This document shows positions 26,528-34,008 of a DNA stretch of 34,767 nucleotides, piece after piece. The translations under genes and the position numbers were made by a program. The notes beneath the pieces are model-generated. The model was not told the origin of the DNA and did no database searches. It saw nothing but the letters and a program-made list of their open reading frames with translations. Positions within the stretch are counted from its first letter, which is position 1. Every line of letters begins with the position of its first letter. The stretch covers positions 1 through 34,767 of the forward strand of contig CAIXSK010000168.1 of assembly GCA_903922075.1 (NCBI GenBank), in the 5' to 3' direction. This stretch comes from an uncultured beta proteobacterium (lineage in GTDB: Bacteria; Pseudomonadota; Gammaproteobacteria; Burkholderiales; Rhodocyclaceae).

Positions 26528-27727
26528 TCAGCCCTTGACCGGCCGGACCTTGCTGGCGGCCAGTTTGGCCCGTTCGCGCGCCTCGTCGGTGTTCTCGCCA
26601 TTGGCCACGGCGACGCCCATCCGGCGCTTGTTAAAGGATTCCGGCTTGCCGAACAGGCGCAGGTCGCTGCGCGGCACGGCCAGCGCTTCCTGCAGCTCGG
26701 TAAAGGCGATGCCCTGCTCCTCCATGCCTCCGTAGATCACCGCCGAAGCCCCGGGTTCGCGCAGCGCGGTATCGACCGGCAAACCGAGGATGGCGCGGGC
26801 GTGCAATTCGAATTCCGAAAAGCGCTGCGAGCATAGCGTGACCAGCCCGGTATCGTGCGGCCGCGGGCTGACTTCCGAGAACCAGACCATGTCGCCCTTG
26901 ACGAACAGTTCGACACCGAAGATGCCGCGTCCGCCAAGATTGCCGGTCACCGCCGCGGCGATTTCCTGGGCCCGCTGCAGCGCCGCCGGCGTCATCTCCT
27001 GCGGTTGCCAGGATTCGACATAGTCGCCGGCGACCTGCAGGTGGCCGATCGGATCGCAGAAGTAAGTGCGCACCTCGCCCGCGGTATTCCGGGCGCGGAC
27101 GGTGAGCAGGGTGATTTCGTAATCGAAATCGATCAAGCCTTCGACGATGACCCGGCCCTGATTGACCCGGCCGCCGCTGGCCGCGGTGTCCCAGGCCTTC
27201 TGCACGTCGTCCGGGCCGCGCAGTAGCGACTGGCCCTTGCCCGACGAGGACATCGTCGGCTTGACGATGCACGGGTAGCCGATGCCATCGTCGATGGCGG
27301 CCCGCAATTCGGCCAGCGAATCGGCGAATTTATACGGCGAGGTGGGCAGGCCGAGTTCCTCGGCGGCCAGCCGGCGGATGCCCTCGCGGTTCATGGTCAG
27401 TTTGGCGGCGCGGGCGGTCGGGATCACTTCGGCCAGCCCGGCGGCTTCGATCTCGACCAGCATGTCGGTGGCGATGGCCTCGATTTCCGGCACGATCAGA
27501 TGCGGCTTTTCCAGCTCGACCACCCGGCGCAGCGCCGCGCCGTCGGTCATCGAGACGACGTGGGCGCGGTGGGCGACCTGGTGGCCGGGGGCGTTCTCGT
27601 AACGGTCCACGGCGATCACCTCGACGCCGAGGCGCTGCAGGGCGATGATCACTTCCTTGCCGAGTTCGCCGGCGCCGAGCAGCATGACGCGCAGGGCGGA
27701 AGGGGAGAGCGGGGTGCCGATTTTCAT
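26528..27727 (-). CDS. purT: Formate-dependent phosphoribosylglycinamide formyltransferase
   Basis: Converts glycinamide ribonucleotide to its formyl derivative with formate and ATP, the alternative third step of purine synthesis. The 399-residue ATP-grasp enzyme has the N-terminal loop [11 protein letters not shown] (16-26), [18 protein letters not shown], the ATP-binding segment [15 protein letters not shown], and the metal-binding [13 protein letters not shown]. It matches the full family length. A copy of the dispersed ATGCTACGGTCR element lies upstream, between purT and the divergent PlcP-like gene. Confidence 0.97.
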   Translation of the reverse strand: MKIGTPLSPSALRVMLLGAGELGKEVIIALQRLGVEVIAVDRYENAPGHQVAHRAHVVSMTDGAALRRVVELEKPHLIVPEIEAIATDMLVEIEAAGLAEVIPTARAAKLTMNREGIRRLAAEELGLPTSPYKFADSLAELRAAIDDGIGYPCIVKPTMSSSGKGQSLLRGPDDVQKAWDTAASGGRVNQGRVIVEGLIDFDYEITLLTVRARNTAGEVRTYFCDPIGHLQVAGDYVESWQPQEMTPAALQRAQEIAAAVTGNLGGRGIFGVELFVKGDMVWFSEVSPRPHDTGLVTLCSQRFSEFELHARAILGLPVDTALREPGASAVIYGGMEEQGIAFTELQEALAVPRSDLRLFGKPESFNKRRMGVAVANGENTDEARERAKLAASKVRPVKG

Positions 27728-27750
27728 GGGGGGCCTCGAAAGTGAAATTT

Positions 27751-27785
27751 GGAAATCGGACGAATTTAGGCGCCGACCGTAGCAT
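27751..27785 (-). repeat. Dispersed ATGCTACGGTCR element, copy 4
   Basis: Minus-strand core TGCTACGGTC at 27784 to 27775, followed by TAAATT and ATTT tracts. It sits in the divergent region between purT and the PlcP-like gene. Confidence 0.75.
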
Positions 27786-27834
27786 CGTCAAGCGACCGGC
27801 GTAGCGGGGGCGCCGAAACAAAAGCTTAACGGCG

Positions 27835-27868
27835 TCGTAACCTTGAGGTCACGGGCAGGAATTATCGT
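27835..27868 (+). promoter_or_regulatory. Weak PhoB-box-like promoter of the PlcP-like gene
   Basis: TCGTAACCTTGAGGTCAC at 27835-27852 matches the PhoB box at about 8 of 14 positions. TATCGT follows after exactly 10 bases (27863-27868), the same -10 as at the phytase-like gene. The -10 is only 6 bases from the ATG, so transcription would begin at or next to the start codon. Confidence 0.4.
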
Positions 27869-27874
27869 GCGCCC

Positions 27875-28672
27875 ATGCCCAAGGTCAGATCCGTATTTTT
27901 ATCCGACATCCACCTCGGCACGCGGGCGTGCCAGGCGGACAGACTCCTCGATTTCCTGCGCGACCATCCGGCCGAGCAGACTTTCCTGATCGGCGACATC
28001 GTCGATTTCTGGGCGATGAGCCGCAGCATCAACTGGACGCAGGCCCAGAACACCGTGGTCCAGAAGCTGCTGCGCCGGGCCCGGCACGGCGAGCGCGTCG
28101 TCTTCATTCCCGGCAACCACGACGAAGTGCTGCGCGACTATTGCGGCATCGTTTTCGGCGAGGTCGAGGTGGTCGACGAACTGGTCCACCAGATGGCCGA
28201 CGGCCGTCGCTTCCTGCTCATCCACGGCGACCAGTTCGACCAGGTGACGCGCCACCATCGCTGGGTCGCGGTGCTCGGCGACAAGGCCTACGAACTGCTG
28301 GTCCGCATCAATACGCTGCTCTCTTGGGGCCGGCGCAAGCTGGGGCTGGCCGGTTACTGGTCGCTGGCCGGCTACGCCAAGCGCAAGGTCAAGACGGCGC
28401 TGAATTTCATTTTCGATTTCGAAGAATCGGCCATTCACCATGCCAAGGAGCGCGGGCTCGACGGGGTGATCTGCGGCCATATCCATTGGGCGGCGATCCG
28501 CGAGATCGACGGCCTGACCTATGTGAATTGCGGCGATTGGGTCGATTCCTGCACGGCCATCGTCGAACACTTCGATGGCCGGCTGGAACTGGTCAGCTGG
28601 GGCGAGGTGCAGGCGGTACGCCGGCTGGCGCCACCGGCGGTCGAGTCGGTCGCCGAAACAGTGGAGGCGTGA
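27875..28672 (+). CDS. PlcP-like metallophosphoesterase (phospholipase C / LpxH-related)
   Basis: A 265-residue calcineurin-fold phosphoesterase with all metal ligands: DIH at 11-13, GDIVD at 40-44, GNHDE at 80-84, HGD at 117-119 and GHIH at 201-204. General annotation would be UDP-2,3-diacylglucosamine diphosphatase. The stretches CQADRLLDFL, WTQAQNTVVQKLLRRAR, LVRINTLLSWGRRKLGL and NCGDWVDSCTAIVEHFDGR resemble, from memory, the PlcP phospholipases that release diacylglycerol from phospholipids in phosphate-starved bacteria. The next gene, one base later, is a diacylglycerol-glycosyltransferase-like enzyme, which supports PlcP. Choosing between PlcP and LpxH is inference. Confidence 0.8.
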   Translation: MPKVRSVFLSDIHLGTRACQADRLLDFLRDHPAEQTFLIGDIVDFWAMSRSINWTQAQNTVVQKLLRRARHGERVVFIPGNHDEVLRDYCGIVFGEVEVVDELVHQMADGRRFLLIHGDQFDQVTRHHRWVAVLGDKAYELLVRINTLLSWGRRKLGLAGYWSLAGYAKRKVKTALNFIFDFEESAIHHAKERGLDGVICGHIHWAAIREIDGLTYVNCGDWVDSCTAIVEHFDGRLELVSWGEVQAVRRLAPPAVESVAETVEA

Positions 28673-28673
28673 A

Positions 28674-29855
28674 ATGCGCGTACTGATGGTTTCCGATGTT
28701 TATTTTCCCCGGGTCAATGGCGTGTCGACCTCGATCGAGACTTTTCGCCGGACGCTGGCGGCGCAGGGCGTCGAGGTCCGGCTGGTTGTGCCGCGCTATG
28801 GTGACGAAGCCGAGGCGGAGGGCATTGTCCGGGTCGCCGGGCGACCCGTGCCCGGCGACCCGGAGGACCGTCTGGTCGGCTGGCGGGCGATGCACCGGGC
28901 GGTGCTCGAAGCAGCGACTGACTGCGACCTGATCCACATCCAGACCCCGTTCATCGCCCACTATGCCGGCCTGAAGGCGGCGCGCACGCTAGGTTTGCCG
29001 GTGGTGGCGACCTATCACACGCTGTTCGAGGAATACCTGCAGCACTACGCCCGTTTCATTCCGTCCGGCTGGCTGCGCGGCCAGGCCCGGGCCTTTTCCC
29101 GCCGCCAATGCAATGCGCTCGATGCGGTGATCGTGCCGTCGACGGCGATGCGCGACCGGCTGGCCGCCTATGGCGTGACGGCGCCGCTGCATGTGTTGCC
29201 GACCGGTATCCCGACGGCGCAGTTCGCAGCCGGCGACGGCGTTGCCTTTCGTCAGCGTTTCGGCATTGACGCGGCGCGGCCGCTGGCCCTGTTCGTCGGC
29301 CGTGTCGCCCATGAAAAAAATATCGGCTTTCTGCTCGAAGCGCTGGTCCATGCTCGCCAGGCGCAGCCGGACGTGCTGCTCGTCATCGCTGGCGAAGGGC
29401 CGGCGATGGCCGACCTGAAGGCGCAGACCGCCGCCCTCGGCTTGCAGGAGTCGGTCCGCTTCATCGGCTATCTCGATCGCCAGCAGGCGCTGCCCGACTG
29501 CTACGCGGCGGCCGATGTCTTCGTCTTCGCTTCGCGCACCGAAACGCAGGGCCTGGTCCTGCTCGAAGCGATGGCGGCCGGCCTGCCGGTTATTGCGCTG
29601 TCCGAAATGGGGACGACGGACATCCTGGCGCCGGGACGCGGCGCCTTCTCGCCGCCGCCCAATGCCATCGCTTTCGGCGAAACCCTGGGGCATTTCCTGA
29701 ATCATCCGGCGGCCTGGCGCCACCTGCAGCAAGAGGCGCCGGTCTATGCCGGGGAATGGACCGATGTGGCGATGGCCGAACGCCTGGCCCGCCTGTACGG
29801 CGGCCTGGCGATCCCGGAAATTGCCCCGGAAAACCCATTGACCGTAGCAATCTGA
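28674..29855 (+). CDS. Family-4 glycosyltransferase, diacylglycerol glucosyltransferase-like
   Basis: A 393-residue GT-B glycosyltransferase of family 4. The N-terminal acceptor domain begins MRVLMVSDVYFPRVNGVSTS and contains IHIQTPFIAHYAGLKAAR and TYHTLFEEYLQHYARF, features shared with 1,2-diacylglycerol 3-glucosyltransferases and PimB-like enzymes. The C-terminal donor domain has LFVGRVAHEKN, LVIAGEGP and the E-x7-E motif in ETQGLVLLEAMAAGLP. It probably works at the inner face of the membrane. GGAGG lies 6 bases before the ATG, and it starts one base after the PlcP-like gene, so the pair is an operon. The sugar and acceptor are unproven. Confidence 0.82.
   Translation: MRVLMVSDVYFPRVNGVSTSIETFRRTLAAQGVEVRLVVPRYGDEAEAEGIVRVAGRPVPGDPEDRLVGWRAMHRAVLEAATDCDLIHIQTPFIAHYAGLKAARTLGLPVVATYHTLFEEYLQHYARFIPSGWLRGQARAFSRRQCNALDAVIVPSTAMRDRLAAYGVTAPLHVLPTGIPTAQFAAGDGVAFRQRFGIDAARPLALFVGRVAHEKNIGFLLEALVHARQAQPDVLLVIAGEGPAMADLKAQTAALGLQESVRFIGYLDRQQALPDCYAAADVFVFASRTETQGLVLLEAMAAGLPVIALSEMGTTDILAPGRGAFSPPPNAIAFGETLGHFLNHPAAWRHLQQEAPVYAGEWTDVAMAERLARLYGGLAIPEIAPENPLTVAI
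29827..29850 (-). repeat. Dispersed ATGCTACGGTCR element, copy 5 (core only)
   Basis: Minus-strand core TGCTACGGTC at 29849 to 29840 encodes the last residues (LTVAI) of the glycosyltransferase. The AT tracts (TTTTCC, AATTT) are weaker, and the base before the core is T rather than A. Confidence 0.6.
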
Positions 29856-29865
29856 TCGCGCCGCG

Positions 29866-30060
29866 ATGACTGGGCAACTCGATGGCCCCTGCGGCCGCTG
29901 CCGCTATTTTCGGGCGCTGGAGGCGTCGACTGGCGCCTGTCATCGCTATCCGCCGGTCTTCGCCGGCGAGAGCTCGCCGCGGGAGGCGCACCACTGGCGC
30001 TTTCCCGTGGTCAGCATCCACGGCTGGTGCGGCGAATACCAGCCGCCGCCCGAGGCCTAG
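29866..30060 (+). CDS. Small four-cysteine protein, unknown function
   Basis: A 64-residue protein, MTGQLDGPCGRCRYF at the start, with cysteines in a CxxC pair (9 and 12), at 25 and at 55 (WCGEY). These could bind zinc or an iron-sulfur cluster. The RYPP and W.FPVVS...WCGEY pattern recalls short conserved proteins of unknown role in proteobacteria. It starts 10 bases after the glycosyltransferase and has no strong ribosome site, so it may be read through from that gene. Its end overlaps the convergent cyclic-nucleotide-binding gene by 4 bases. Confidence 0.65.
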   Translation: MTGQLDGPCGRCRYFRALEASTGACHRYPPVFAGESSPREAHHWRFPVVSIHGWCGEYQPPPEA

Positions 30061-30431
30061 ATATCCTCGATCGGTGCGACCAGCTGATTGACGTGGCGCA
30101 GGCGTTCGGCCATCACGCGCATGACTTGGGTGGCGAAGAATGGCGTCTGCTGAACCAGGAACTGGAAACGCTTCTCATCGACTTCGACGAACTCGCAGTC
30201 GGTGGTCGCGACGACGGTGGCCGAGCGTGCCCCGGGCAGCACGATACTGATCTCGCCGACGATGTTGCCGTGCTGCAAGGTTTCGACCACGCGGTTGTTG
30301 ACGATCACTTCCGCCGTGCCGCTGGTCAGCACATACATCATGTTGCCCTCGTCGCCTTCTCCGAACAGTGTCCCGCCGGCTGGAATCTTGACGATAGTTG
30401 GGTTGTGGGCGAACAGCTCGAAGAAAACCAT
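30057..30431 (-). CDS. Stand-alone cyclic-nucleotide-binding domain protein
   Basis: A 124-residue protein that is almost entirely one cNMP-binding beta-barrel: IPAGGTLFGEGDEGNMMYVL, GTAEVIV and the phosphate-binding cassette region HGNIVGEISIVLPGARSATV. No DNA-binding helix-turn-helix follows, so it is not a CRP-type regulator by itself. It may sense a nucleotide and act on a partner. The start ATG at 30429-30431 follows AAGGATC. A strong PhoB-box match lies 58 bases upstream, so phosphate control is possible. Confidence 0.83.
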   Translation of the reverse strand: MVFFELFAHNPTIVKIPAGGTLFGEGDEGNMMYVLTSGTAEVIVNNRVVETLQHGNIVGEISIVLPGARSATVVATTDCEFVEVDEKRFQFLVQQTPFFATQVMRVMAERLRHVNQLVAPIEDI

Positions 30432-30461
30432 GATCCTTGCTTCCGATGTTTGCAGGCCGAT

Positions 30462-30506
30462 ATTTTTGCACGGCACCCGTCACGAGCCGTGACAGGAGTG
30501 TGACAA
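30462..30506 (-). promoter_or_regulatory. PhoB box upstream of the cyclic-nucleotide-binding gene
   Basis: Minus-strand TTGTCACACTCCTGTCAC (30506 to 30489) matches the PhoB box at 12-13 of 14 positions. No -10 lies at the usual 10 bases, but AAAAAT (30467-30462) is 21 bases away, the spacing expected if PhoB also binds one 11-base unit further downstream. Confidence 0.5.
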
Positions 30507-30522
30507 GTGTCCTTGCGTTGAC

Positions 30523-31206
30523 CTAGAACAAGGTCGGCGAAATCAGTCGCAGGCCGACGGAAATCCAGTGCTGCTGGCCGATGTGCCCGAGCTGGCTGCC
30601 GTAGGTGGTGTCGATCTGGACCCGGTTGGGCACGATCCATTGCCGCAGGCCGAGCTGGAAAAACGGGCTGCCCTTGTCCTGGCCGTAGCTTTCGCCGATC
30701 AGCCAGGTGCGGGTGGTCAGCTGGATTTCGCTGCCGAGGCCCCAGGTCAGCCGGTTTTCACGGTTCTCGCGCTCGCGCGTGTAGCCGAGATTGCTGTGGA
30801 TGACGAGGCGGTCGTCGGCCAGCGAGACGCTGAGCGGGACATAGAAGTAGGGATTGGCGGTACTGTCGTTGCCCGGCTGGGTCGCATAGCCGAGCGCGAA
30901 GCCGATCCCGTAGCCGTTGGTTTCCAGCGGCTTGATCAGCGTCTTGCCCTGGATCAAGTGGGCGCCGCTTTCGGCCCGGCTGCCGTCATAGGCCAGGGCG
31001 CCGCCGATGGTCAGTTCGAAATTGCCGCCGGGGTTACAGGCCGGCAGCGCCCACCATTCGCGCTGGCGGCCGTGGAGATGCAGCCAGGTTTCGACCTGGC
31101 AGGCGCCGGCATCGGTCAGCCGGGCGTCGTCGGTGATCAGGGGGCGGGCGGCGTGGACGAACGGGGCGCCGAGCAGCAGGCCAAGCAGGGCAATGAGCGA
31201 GCGCAT
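30523..31206 (-). CDS. Putative outer-membrane beta-barrel protein
   Basis: A 227-residue exported protein. The signal peptide (MRSLIALLGLLLGAPFVHA) is followed by ARPLITDDARLTDAG and repeated short amphipathic strands (e.g. GYGIGFALGYATQ, RLVIHSNLGYTRE, WISVGLRLISPTLF) with a final Phe, the usual signature for outer-membrane barrel insertion. It is about the size of an 8- to 10-strand barrel. The function is unknown. A PhoB-box-like promoter lies directly upstream, shared as a divergent region with dgkA, so it may belong to the envelope response to phosphate shortage. Confidence 0.75.
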   Translation of the reverse strand: MRSLIALLGLLLGAPFVHAARPLITDDARLTDAGACQVETWLHLHGRQREWWALPACNPGGNFELTIGGALAYDGSRAESGAHLIQGKTLIKPLETNGYGIGFALGYATQPGNDSTANPYFYVPLSVSLADDRLVIHSNLGYTRERENRENRLTWGLGSEIQLTTRTWLIGESYGQDKGSPFFQLGLRQWIVPNRVQIDTTYGSQLGHIGQQHWISVGLRLISPTLF

Positions 31207-31224
31207 GAGGGATAAACCTGAAGG

Positions 31225-31258
31225 AGCTTAGGGCGGGATTGTGACATCCCGATGACCT
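31225..31258 (-). promoter_or_regulatory. PhoB-box-like promoter of the outer-membrane protein gene
   Basis: Minus-strand AGGTCATCGGGATGTCAC (31258 to 31241) matches the PhoB box at 11 of 14 positions. TAAGCT follows after exactly 10 bases (31230-31225), 18 bases before the start codon. Confidence 0.5.
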
Positions 31259-31261
31259 TTC

Positions 31262-31295
31262 CTGTCATCAAAGCTTAGTGCGGCCCGATTACCGT
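31262..31295 (+). promoter_or_regulatory. Possible PhoB half-box promoter of dgkA
   Basis: CTGTCAT at 31262-31268 is a perfect half-site, but the second half (GCTTAGT) is poor. TACCGT at 31290-31295 sits 10 bases after the 18-base unit. Lower confidence than the divergent site. Confidence 0.3.
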
Positions 31296-31316
31296 GGGTG
31301 CTTTCACGGAGGTGTC

Positions 31317-31733
31317 ATGCAGGAACCGTCGCCGAACCGGCTGGGCCTCGATCCGGCCAACGAATCGCCCTTCAAGGGCAAGACCGGCCTGCGCCGGGTG
31401 TGGAATGCCTTCAGCTATTCGCTGGCCGGCCTGAAGGCCGCCTACCTGTGCGAAGACGCCTTCCGCCAGGAAGTCCTGCTCGCTGCGCTGCTGATCCCGG
31501 CCGCCTTCCTGCTCCCCGTGCCGTGGCTGGGGCGCGGCCTGATGATCGCCAGCGTGCTGCTGGTGCTCGTCGTCGAGCTGCTTAACTCGGCCATCGAAGC
31601 CGTGGTCGACCGCGTCGGCCTGGAGAACCACCGCCTGGCCAAGCGCGCCAAGGACATCGGCAGCGCCGCGGTGCTCGTTTCGCTGCTCATGGTCGTCACC
31701 GTCTGGGCCTGCGTGCTGCTGGAGATTGCCTGA
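31317..31733 (+). CDS. dgkA: Diacylglycerol kinase
   Basis: Phosphorylates diacylglycerol to phosphatidic acid in the inner membrane. The 138-residue protein has the DgkA layout of three membrane spans (about 51-67, 71-89, 115-135) and the active-site signature ELLNSAIEAVVDRV at 86-99, preceded by a cytosolic amphipathic N-terminus with AFSYSLAGLKAAYLCEDAFRQE. GGAGG lies before the ATG. Its stop overlaps the next glycosyltransferase start (TGATG), linking diacylglycerol recycling and glycosylation in one operon. Confidence 0.95.
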   Translation: MQEPSPNRLGLDPANESPFKGKTGLRRVWNAFSYSLAGLKAAYLCEDAFRQEVLLAALLIPAAFLLPVPWLGRGLMIASVLLVLVVELLNSAIEAVVDRVGLENHRLAKRAKDIGSAAVLVSLLMVVTVWACVLLEIA

Positions 31734-32854
31734 TGTCGATCGCCATCGCCTTCGTCACCGAAACCTTTCCGCCCGAGGTCAACGGCGTCGCGATGACGGT
31801 CGGCCGGCTGGTCGGCGGCCTGCGCGAACGCGGCCACCGGGTCAGCGTCATTCGGCCCCGCCAGGGCAAGGACGATGCCGGCGGCGAACACGAGCTGGCG
31901 CTGCCCGGCCTGCCGCTGCCCGGCTACCCGGGCCTGCGCTTCGGCCTGCCGGCCGGTCGTCGGCTGGCCCGGCAATGGAAGCAGAACCGGCCTGACCTGG
32001 TGCATGTGGTCACCGAAGGGCCGCTCGGCTGGTCGGCGGTCAGCGTCGCCCGCAAGCTCGGTATCCCGGTGACTTCCGGCTTTCACACCAATTTCGACCG
32101 CTACAGCGTGCATTACGGCGTTGGCTGGATGCGCCCGGCAGTGGCTGCCTACCTGCGCACCCTGCACCGGCGGACGCGGGCGACCATGGTGCCGACCGCG
32201 GCGCTGGCCGCCGATCTGGCCGGCGAGGGGCTGAGCGGTGTGCGCGTGGTCGGCCGCGGCGTCGATACGCAGTTGTTCGATCCGGCCCGGCGCAGCGCCG
32301 CCCTGCGGGCCCAGTGGGGCGTCAATGGCGAAGGCCCGGCCTGCCTCTACGTCGGCCGGATGGCGGCGGAAAAGAATCTGGCGCTGGTCGAAAAGACCTT
32401 TGCCGCCATCCAGGTCTGGCATCCCAAGGCGAAGATGATCTGGGTTGGCGACGGTCCCTCGGCCAAGCAACTGGCCGTCGTGCATCCCGAACACCATTTT
32501 GCCGGGGTGCGTCTGGGCGAGGATCTGGCGACCCATTACGCCAGCGCCGACCTGTTCCTTTTTCCGAGCCTGACCGAAACCTACGGCAACGTCGTCGCCG
32601 AGGCGATGGCCAGCGGCCTGCCGGTCGTCGCCTATCGCAGCGCAGCCGCCGCCGAACTGATCGTCGATGGCCGCAACGGCCGGCTGGCTGCACCGGGCGA
32701 CGACGAGGGCTACCGCAATGCGGCGCTCGACCTGGTGTCGCTGGCCGAAAACCTGCCGCAACTCGGCGCGGCCGCCCGCCACTCGATGTTGGCCCACCAG
32801 TGGGCCGTGGTCGTCGAACGCTTCGAAACGGTCGTCCGCGAAGCGATGGCCTGA
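31733..32854 (+). CDS. Family-4 glycosyltransferase, Agt/SqdX-like
   Basis: A 373-residue GT-B glycosyltransferase of family 4. The N-terminal domain (IAFVTETFPPEVNGVAMTVG, HVVTEGPLGWSAVSVARK, TSGFHTNFDRYSVHYG) resembles the Agt/SqdX/MgtA group, some members of which move sugars onto diacylglycerol in phosphate-starved cells. The donor domain has YVGRMAAEKN, WVGDGPS and E-x7-E in ETYGNVVAEAMASGLP. It is translationally coupled to dgkA by a one-base overlap. Together with the PlcP-like gene and the first glycosyltransferase it suggests glycolipid synthesis; the product is not proven. Confidence 0.82.
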   Translation: MSIAIAFVTETFPPEVNGVAMTVGRLVGGLRERGHRVSVIRPRQGKDDAGGEHELALPGLPLPGYPGLRFGLPAGRRLARQWKQNRPDLVHVVTEGPLGWSAVSVARKLGIPVTSGFHTNFDRYSVHYGVGWMRPAVAAYLRTLHRRTRATMVPTAALAADLAGEGLSGVRVVGRGVDTQLFDPARRSAALRAQWGVNGEGPACLYVGRMAAEKNLALVEKTFAAIQVWHPKAKMIWVGDGPSAKQLAVVHPEHHFAGVRLGEDLATHYASADLFLFPSLTETYGNVVAEAMASGLPVVAYRSAAAAELIVDGRNGRLAAPGDDEGYRNAALDLVSLAENLPQLGAAARHSMLAHQWAVVVERFETVVREAMA

Positions 32855-32860
32855 GCGGCG

Positions 32861-33472
32861 TCAGGCCAGGCGGCGCACCTCGACGACGGCCGGATCGTCG
32901 GCATGGTCGATCAGCAGGCGGCGGACGCGGTCCTGCCAGAGTTCGCCGAACAGCCGGGTCTGCGCCGCATCGGCGCCGCCGTGGATGATCATCGGCAGCA
33001 GTTCGCCCAGGCGCGGATCGGCGGTTACTGAATTTGGCCGAAAAAAGCAATCGACCGTAGCATTCGTGTCCAGGCGCCGGAAAGCCATGCCGGCAATGCC
33101 CGACAGCCCGAAGCTGAGCAGCCCGCGCCGGCAGTGCTGGCCGCCCAGTCCCTTGAAGCCGCCTTCGCCGGCGGCGCCGGTGAGTAGCGTCGCAACGCTG
33201 GCGACGACGCCGGCCACACCGCTGTCGAGCGTTTCATGCAGGGCGACGGCGAGCTGGCCGCGGACCGGGGTTTCCTCGCCATAGAGGGCACGCAGGGCGC
33301 GCATGCTCATCAGCCAGGCGCCGGCCACGGTCGGGCAGGCATGCCCGGCCAACTTGACGGCATCGGTGAAGCGATATTCGATCAGTCCGTCCTCGGCGGC
33401 GCCGAGCAGTTCGGCCAGCGGGTCGCGGACGGTGATGGCGGGAACGCGGGAAAAGAATTCAGGGAAGGCCAT
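32861..33472 (-). CDS. FmdE-like protein, unknown function
   Basis: A 203-residue protein with FTDAVKLAGHACPTVAGAW near residues 35-53, the GHxCP motif of the FmdE (formylmethanofuran dehydrogenase subunit E-like) fold, in which His44 and Cys46 can bind metal. Cys114 may be another ligand. The catalytic role in bacteria is unclear. Residues 136-150 (TNATVDCFFRPNSVT) are encoded by a copy of the dispersed ATGCTACGGTCR element, so the repeat is read through in frame. It converges with the glycosyltransferase, with 6 bases between stops. Confidence 0.65.
   Translation of the reverse strand: MAFPEFFSRVPAITVRDPLAELLGAAEDGLIEYRFTDAVKLAGHACPTVAGAWLMSMRALRALYGEETPVRGQLAVALHETLDSGVAGVVASVATLLTGAAGEGGFKGLGGQHCRRGLLSFGLSGIAGMAFRRLDTNATVDCFFRPNSVTADPRLGELLPMIIHGGADAAQTRLFGELWQDRVRRLLIDHADDPAVVEVRRLA
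33031..33063 (-). repeat. Dispersed ATGCTACGGTCR element, copy 6 (inside a gene)
   Basis: Minus-strand core TGCTACGGTC at 33062 to 33053, then TTTTTT and AAATT tracts at the usual spacing. It lies entirely within the FmdE-like coding sequence, in the sense orientation. Confidence 0.8.
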
Positions 33473-33531
33473 GGCAATCTCCTTTGCAGCTTCAGTATCG
33501 GCGGCCTCAAGGAGTGCGACTTTGATCCTGA

Positions 33532-33915
33532 TCAGTCGCGCTGGATCAATTCGATTTTGTAGCCATCCGGATCTTCGACGAAGGCGATGATGGTCTTGCC
33601 GTGCTTCATCGGGCCGGCTTCGCGCACCACCTTGCCGCCACGTTCCTTGATCGCGGCGCAGGCAGCGGCAGCGTCCGGCACGGCCAGCGCGACGTGGCCG
33701 AAGCCGTTGCCGAGGTCGTAGGCCGGGGTGTCCCAGTTGTGCGTCAGTTCGAGCACCGCCTCCCTGTCTTCATCGCCGTAGCCGACGAAGGCCAGCGTAA
33801 AGCGGCCTTCCGGGTAGTCCTTGCGGCGGATCAGCTGCATGCCGAGGATTTCGGTGTAGAAGGCGATCGACTGGTCGAGATCGCCGACGCGGAGCATGGT
33901 GTGCAGGATGCGCAT
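33532..33915 (-). CDS. gloA: Lactoylglutathione lyase (glyoxalase I)
   Basis: Converts the glutathione adduct of methylglyoxal to S-lactoylglutathione in the cytosol. The 127-residue protein carries the metal ligands His5, Glu56, His74 and Glu122 at the same numbers as the nickel-dependent E. coli enzyme, with [18 protein letters not shown] and [10 protein letters not shown]. It lacks the extra loops of zinc-type enzymes, so a nickel/cobalt enzyme is likely. The ATG is at 33913-33915. Upstream lies a short repeat-rich spacer. Confidence 0.96.
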   Translation of the reverse strand: MRILHTMLRVGDLDQSIAFYTEILGMQLIRRKDYPEGRFTLAFVGYGDEDREAVLELTHNWDTPAYDLGNGFGHVALAVPDAAAACAAIKERGGKVVREAGPMKHGKTIIAFVEDPDGYKIELIQRD

Positions 33916-33920
33916 GGGTT

Positions 33921-34008
33921 TTAGTCGGTAGTGGTTAGTCGGTAGATGTTAGCGAAGTTTGGGGGCGCCAGGGCGCCCATGGTTTTGCTAGCGACTAATG
34001 ACTAATAG
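33921..34008. repeat. Repeat-rich spacer between the YgjP-like gene and gloA
   Basis: TTAGTCGGTAG occurs twice (33921-33931 and 33935-33945). A hairpin GGGCGCC/GGCGCCC spans 33963-33978. GACTAATGACTAATA (33993-34007) is a near inverted copy of the first repeats and runs into the end of the YgjP-like gene. The symmetry suggests a foldable element; no T-run marks it as a terminator. Confidence 0.55.

Noticed and set aside
28575-28673. Extension of the first glycosyltransferase upstream of its ATG
   Set aside because: It overlaps the end of the PlcP-like gene in another frame, and the ATG at 28674 has a strong ribosome site and the family's N-terminus.
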